Below are positions 60,635 through 64,000 of a stretch of 64,000 nt of DNA, one piece after another. The stretch is from Microbacterium album (lineage in GTDB: Bacteria > Actinomycetota > Actinomycetes > Actinomycetales > Microbacteriaceae), in assembly GCF_014643695.1 (NCBI RefSeq), contig NZ_BMJY01000005.1, positions 124,001 to 188,000 on the forward strand. Reading direction: 5' to 3'. Position 1 is the first letter of the stretch; the number at the start of each line of letters is the position of its first letter. The notes beneath the pieces are model-generated. The model saw only the letters and a program-made list of their open reading frames with translations. It did not search any database and was not told the DNA's origin. The position numbers were made by a program, and so were the translations under genes.

Positions 60635-61584
60635 CGCCGGCCCCGCCCGGCAGCGCGTCGGACTCGCCCCGCAGCGCGCCCATCCGCCTCGGCCTCGCCC
60701 TGGCCGCGCCCGCGGTGCTCGCCCTCGCCACGAGCGGCCGGCTGCCGGAGCTGCGCGACGCGCTCGACGGGGGCGGCTTCCTGCGGATCGCGCGCGCCGA
60801 CGAGCCGGGCATCGCTCCCGCGGCGTTCGACCTCCTCGACGACGAGGCGCTCCGGGGGCGCGCGCTCACGCCGGAGCCGCTCACGATCGCGTCCTACGCG
60901 AGCGGCTTCCTCCCCGGCATCCCACTGCTCGCCGACGCGGACATCCTGCGGGAGCACCCCTACAACCTCGCGCGCCGCATCGGCAGCCTCGATCACATGA
61001 CGGGCGGACGCAGCGGTGTCGTCGTCCGCGAGCCCCACGACGGGCCGGACGCGGCGCGAGCGGCCGAGGCGCTGTGGCTCGTGCAGCAGCTGCTGCGCAC
61101 GTGGCCGTTGGAGAGCGTGACGACCGACCGGGACGCGCCCGCGATCGCCGACGTCGAGCGCATCTGGGCGCCCGCGCACGACGGGCGCTACCGCGTGGCC
61201 GGCCCGCTCACGACGCCGTCGAGCCCTCAGGGCCTGCCCGTCTTCGTGCGCGCCCACGCCGAGCCCACGCACACCGGCGAGGCCCTCCACGATCTCGTCA
61301 TCGACGCGGGATCGACGCTCCAGCTCGACGTCGACGACGTCGCGGTGAGCGCGTGGCGCGCGGGCGACGACGTGCGGGCGATCGAGCTGCGGCCGCTCGC
61401 CGACGATCCGCGCGAGGCGCTGCGCCGCTGGCGCGAGGCGCGTCGCGCCGTGGCCGCCGCGACGGCGCCGCTCGCCGACGGCGAAACGCTGCGCGCGGCG
61501 CTGGGGCTCTCCGAACGCGCGCTCGTGCGCCCGGCGCAGGCGCACCCCGCCTTCGCGAGCGCATCCGGAAAGGACCTCTTCTGA
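60631..61584 (+). CDS. luciferase-like monooxygenase family protein, divergent
   Basis: The 317-residue protein shows a recognisable luciferase-like core (LAASYAS-like TIASYASGFLPG, EHPYNLARRIGSLDHMTGGRSGVVV, matching the family's PYxLARxxxxLDHLSGGR) but lacks much of the usual C-terminal half and other FMN contacts. It probably is a reduced partner of the monooxygenase that follows. GTG overlaps the metY stop as GTGA. Confidence 0.75.
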   Translation: MTPAPPGSASDSPRSAPIRLGLALAAPAVLALATSGRLPELRDALDGGGFLRIARADEPGIAPAAFDLLDDEALRGRALTPEPLTIASYASGFLPGIPLLADADILREHPYNLARRIGSLDHMTGGRSGVVVREPHDGPDAARAAEALWLVQQLLRTWPLESVTTDRDAPAIADVERIWAPAHDGRYRVAGPLTTPSSPQGLPVFVRAHAEPTHTGEALHDLVIDAGSTLQLDVDDVAVSAWRAGDDVRAIELRPLADDPREALRRWREARRAVAAATAPLADGETLRAALGLSERALVRPAQAHPAFASASGKDLF

Positions 61585-62825
61585 TGCCCGGAACCGAGTC
61601 CGAGCGGCGGCTCATCCTCAACGTCAACGTCATCGGCGTCGGCCAGCGGCCGGCCGCGTGGCGCCAGCCCGAGCTGCATCCGCGCGCCATCATCGATCCC
61701 GCGTACTGGGAGAACGTCGCGCGCATCGCCGAGCGCGGCATGATCGACGCGATCTTCATCGCGGACACCCCCGTCCTGTCGGATCCGCGACGGCGGCCGT
61801 GGCAGTACCTCGAGCCCTCGACGCTGCTGGCGCGCGTCGCCGCGGCGACGACCCACCTCGGCATGGTGTGGACCGCGTCGACCACGTACAACCATCCGGG
61901 CGAGCTGGCCGAGCGCCTGCTGACGCTCAACACGCTCTCCGGCGGCCGGGCGGCGTGGAACGTCGTCACGACCGTGAACCCGCGCGCGGCCGACAACTTC
62001 GGCGCGAGCCTCGGCGCGTACCGCCCCACCTCGGACGAGCGCTACGCGCGCGCCGGCGCGTTCCTCGAGCAGGTGCTCGAGCTGTGGGACCGGGACGGGC
62101 GCGGGTGGGGCGGCGACCGCCCGCCGCGGCCCGTGCTCGTGCAGGCGGGCGGCTCGCAGGCGGGCCAGCGGCTCGCCGCGCGCCACGCCGACGTCGTGTA
62201 CTCGGTCGAGATGGAGCTCGAGCAGGCGGTGCGCAGCCGTGCCGCCGTGCGCGCCTTCGCGGCCGAGGCGGGGCGCGACCCCGACGACGTCGCCGTGCTC
62301 CCCGGCCTCGCGCTGGTGATCGGGTCGACCGAGCGCGAGGCCCGCGAGCGCTTCGACCACTGGGAGAGCCGGGCCCATCCGAAGTTCAGCCTCGACGCGC
62401 TGTCGTTCGCGCTCGGCGTCGACGCCGAGCGGCTCGACCTCGACGCACCGCTTCCCGCGGACGTGGTGGAGCACGAGCCGGATCCCGCGACGTTCAAGGG
62501 CTCGACGGGCTACCGCCGCTCGCTCATCGCGCACGCGCGCAAGGAGAACCTGACGGTGCGGCAGATGCTGCGCGACTTCGGCGGCTACGGGCAGCGGTTC
62601 ATCGCCGGCACGCCCGAGCGGATCGCCGACTCGATCGAGGAGTGGTTCCGCGCCGGCGCGGCCGACGGCTTCAACGTCATGATCGACCTGTTCCCCTCCG
62701 GCCTGGAGGACTTCGTCGACCACGTCGTGCCGATCCTGCAGCGCCGCGGGCTCTTCCGCACCGAGTACGAGGAGCGGGACCTGCGCAGCCGGATCCGCGG
62801 CCGCTCGCGCGCGCTCGCGCACTGA
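61584..62825 (+). CDS. NtaA/SnaA/DszA-type FMN-dependent monooxygenase
   Basis: The 413-residue flavin monooxygenase has LNVNVIGVGQRPAAWRQPEL, FIADTP, WTASTTYNHPGELAERLLTLNTLSGGRAAWNVVTT, NFGA and VLVQAGGSQAGQRLAARHAD. Family members use FMNH2 from a separate reductase to oxidise chelators, sulfones or other xenobiotics in the cytoplasm. Placement behind metY suggests oxidising an organosulfur compound to release usable sulfur (inference). The ATG overlaps the preceding stop by one base. Confidence 0.88.
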   Translation: MPGTESERRLILNVNVIGVGQRPAAWRQPELHPRAIIDPAYWENVARIAERGMIDAIFIADTPVLSDPRRRPWQYLEPSTLLARVAAATTHLGMVWTASTTYNHPGELAERLLTLNTLSGGRAAWNVVTTVNPRAADNFGASLGAYRPTSDERYARAGAFLEQVLELWDRDGRGWGGDRPPRPVLVQAGGSQAGQRLAARHADVVYSVEMELEQAVRSRAAVRAFAAEAGRDPDDVAVLPGLALVIGSTEREARERFDHWESRAHPKFSLDALSFALGVDAERLDLDAPLPADVVEHEPDPATFKGSTGYRRSLIAHARKENLTVRQMLRDFGGYGQRFIAGTPERIADSIEEWFRAGAADGFNVMIDLFPSGLEDFVDHVVPILQRRGLFRTEYEERDLRSRIRGRSRALAH

Positions 62826-62901
62826 GCCGGGCGCACGGGCCGGGACTCGCCGCGGTGTCACAGGACGTCACACGGCGACCCCGGCATGGTCGCGGCGGGG
62901 A

Positions 62902-62907
62902 TACGCT
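62902..62907 (+). promoter_or_regulatory. leaderless -10 box (TACGCT)
   Basis: TACGCT stands 6 bases before ATG 62914, with no ribosome binding site. Confidence 0.55.
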
Positions 62908-62913
62908 GGCGGC

Positions 62914-63864
62914 ATGTCGCAGCAGCCCCAGGTGTACGTCATCCACGAGAACGCGGAGTGGTTCCCGCCCTTCGCCGCCGCCTTCGCCGCGCAGGGCGTG
63001 CCCGCGCAGGAGTGGCTGCTCACGGACGGCTCGATCGACCTGAGCGCCGAGCCGCCGCAGGGCGTGTTCTGGTCGCGCCTGTCGGCGTCCGCGCACACGC
63101 GCGACCACGCCGACTCCAAAGAGTACGGCCGTGCCGTGCTGCGCTGGCTCGAGTCGTGGGGCCGGACGGTCGTCAACGGCAGCGAGGTGCTCGAGCTCGA
63201 GGTGAGCAAGGTCGCGCAGCACGCCGCCCTGCGCGCCGCCGGCGTGGACGTGCCCGCCACCGCCGCGGTCTTCGGCCGCGGCGACCTGAAGACGCGCGCG
63301 CGGTCGTTCTCGGCCCCGTTCATCAGCAAGCACAACCAGGGCGGCAAGGGCCTCGGCGTGCGTCGCTGGGACTCGCACGACGACTTCGACGCCTGGGTCG
63401 ACGGCCCCGACTTCGAGCCGTCGCCCGACGGCATCACGCTGCTGCAGGAGTACCTCTGGACGCGGGAGCCGTTCGTGACCCGCGCGGAGTACGTCGACGG
63501 CGAGCTCGTCTACGCCGTGCGCGTGGACACCAGCGCCGGCAGCTTCGAGCTGTGCCCCGCCGAGGCGTGCGCTGTCGACGGCGAGGACGGCACGCCCGCG
63601 CCGCCCCTGTTCCAGCTGCGCGAGGAGATCACGCCGGAGCACCCGCTGGTCGCCCAGCACCGGGCATTCCTGAAGGCCGCGGGCATCCGGATCGCCGGCA
63701 TCGAGTTCGCCGAGACCTACGACGGCCGCCTGGTCACGTACGACATCAACACCAACACGAACTACAACCCCGACGTCGAGGCGATCGCGCCCCACTCGGG
63801 TCCGGGGCGAATCGCGAGCCTGCTCGGCTCCCTGCTGACGCAGCACCAGCCCGTCCCCGCCTGA
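62914..63864 (+). CDS. ATP-grasp domain protein (RimK-like / ligase-type)
   Basis: The 316-residue protein has an N-terminal domain ending GRTVVNGSEVLELEVSKVAQ, an ATP-binding part FISKHNQGGKGLGVRRW, LLQEYLWTREPFVTRAEYVDG and metal-binding GIEFAETYDGRLVTYDINTNTNYN, the ATP-grasp layout of RimK/GshB-like ligases. It would join a carboxylate to an amine or thiol with ATP; substrates unknown. Single gene, leaderless. Confidence 0.85.
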   Translation: MSQQPQVYVIHENAEWFPPFAAAFAAQGVPAQEWLLTDGSIDLSAEPPQGVFWSRLSASAHTRDHADSKEYGRAVLRWLESWGRTVVNGSEVLELEVSKVAQHAALRAAGVDVPATAAVFGRGDLKTRARSFSAPFISKHNQGGKGLGVRRWDSHDDFDAWVDGPDFEPSPDGITLLQEYLWTREPFVTRAEYVDGELVYAVRVDTSAGSFELCPAEACAVDGEDGTPAPPLFQLREEITPEHPLVAQHRAFLKAAGIRIAGIEFAETYDGRLVTYDINTNTNYNPDVEAIAPHSGPGRIASLLGSLLTQHQPVPA

Positions 63865-63907
63865 CCGGCGACATCCGTCCCCGCCGCGACACTGCGTCCC
63901 TGCGCCC

Positions 63908-63970
63908 ACAATCCGTCGCCGCGCTCAGAATGCGTGAGGCACACGCATGCTCGGCGCGGGGACGGATTGT
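63908..63970. repeat. double-tier inverted repeat C
   Basis: Arms 63908-63924 (ACAATCCGTCGCCGCGC) and 63954-63970 pair over 17 bp with one mismatch; inside, ATGCGTG (63930-63936) and CACGCAT (63942-63948) make a second stem with a 5-base loop. A diverged copy of the left half precedes it at about 63872-63897. Confidence 0.7.
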
Positions 63971-64000
63971 CGGCGGAGGCGGGTCGCTCCCGCTGCGTTT

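Noticed and set aside
1..64000. tRNA, rRNA or CRISPR loci
   Set aside because: No T-loop plus anticodon-arm pattern, no rRNA-like stretch and no regularly spaced direct repeats were seen by eye on either strand; a covariance-model scan would settle small tRNA misses.

Overview
The window comes from the chromosome of a very GC-rich actinobacterium. Gene content, codon use, GTGA/ATGA start-stop overlaps, abundant leaderless promoters and the zinc-free S14/L33/L28 ribosomal cluster all point to Microbacteriaceae, most likely a Microbacterium-like organism. No rRNA, tRNA, CRISPR array, integrase or insertion sequence was seen.

Left end (1-3.4 kb): a visibly less GC-rich block with a frameshifted MmgE/PrpD gene, a quinone-oxidoreductase-like enzyme and a LysR regulator. 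It looks like the edge of an acquired catabolic segment. From about 3.45 kb the sequence is ordinary high-GC core genome: an NTF2-like protein, a serine-hydrolase-fold lipoprotein whose catalytic motifs are all altered, a PIF1-like helicase, a CopD-CtaG copper/cytochrome-oxidase assembly protein, HU, an MFS transporter behind a large perfect palindrome, and rpmB-rpmG-rpsN.

Metal block (13.9-21.4 kb, minus strand): znuA alone, then znuC-znuB-zur continuing by overlaps into a DUF318-type permease, a TIGR03943 partner, a beta-propeller-like protein and a 3-methyladenine glycosylase. The znuA and znuC promoters carry matching Zur-type boxes at the same distance from the -10. Then come a hisC-like aminotransferase plus branched-chain 2-oxoacid dehydrogenase operon (21.4-26.1 kb), a drug-export-type ABC pair, a lipase-like/helical protein pair, a tyrosine phosphatase, and purB, which probably starts at a CTG codon.

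Type VII secretion-related region (32.2-55.6 kb): an EssC-type triple-ATPase with an FHA domain, an RDD-FHA protein, an FHA protein with a helix-turn-helix-like C-terminus, five small WXG100-like proteins (one lies outside at 29.8 kb), two membrane proteins with helical secreted-substrate-like N-termini, two serine-hydrolase/WXG pairs, lipoproteins, and duplicated families of unrecognised soluble and membrane proteins arranged in two cassettes. No EccB, EccD, EccE or mycosin is recognisable. Three WXG100 promoters share a 20-bp inverted repeat whose variable positions covary; the divergent hydrolase operon has a weaker copy at the same spacing. This is the best candidate for an undescribed system here.

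Right end (56.8-63.9 kb): transsulfuration and sulfhydrylation genes (metB, cbs, metY), with a probable cysteine-rich leader peptide upstream of cbs, two flavin monooxygenase-family proteins, and an ATP-grasp ligase. Three intergenic double-tier inverted repeats (8.5, 32.1 and 63.9 kb) share an architecture but not a sequence.
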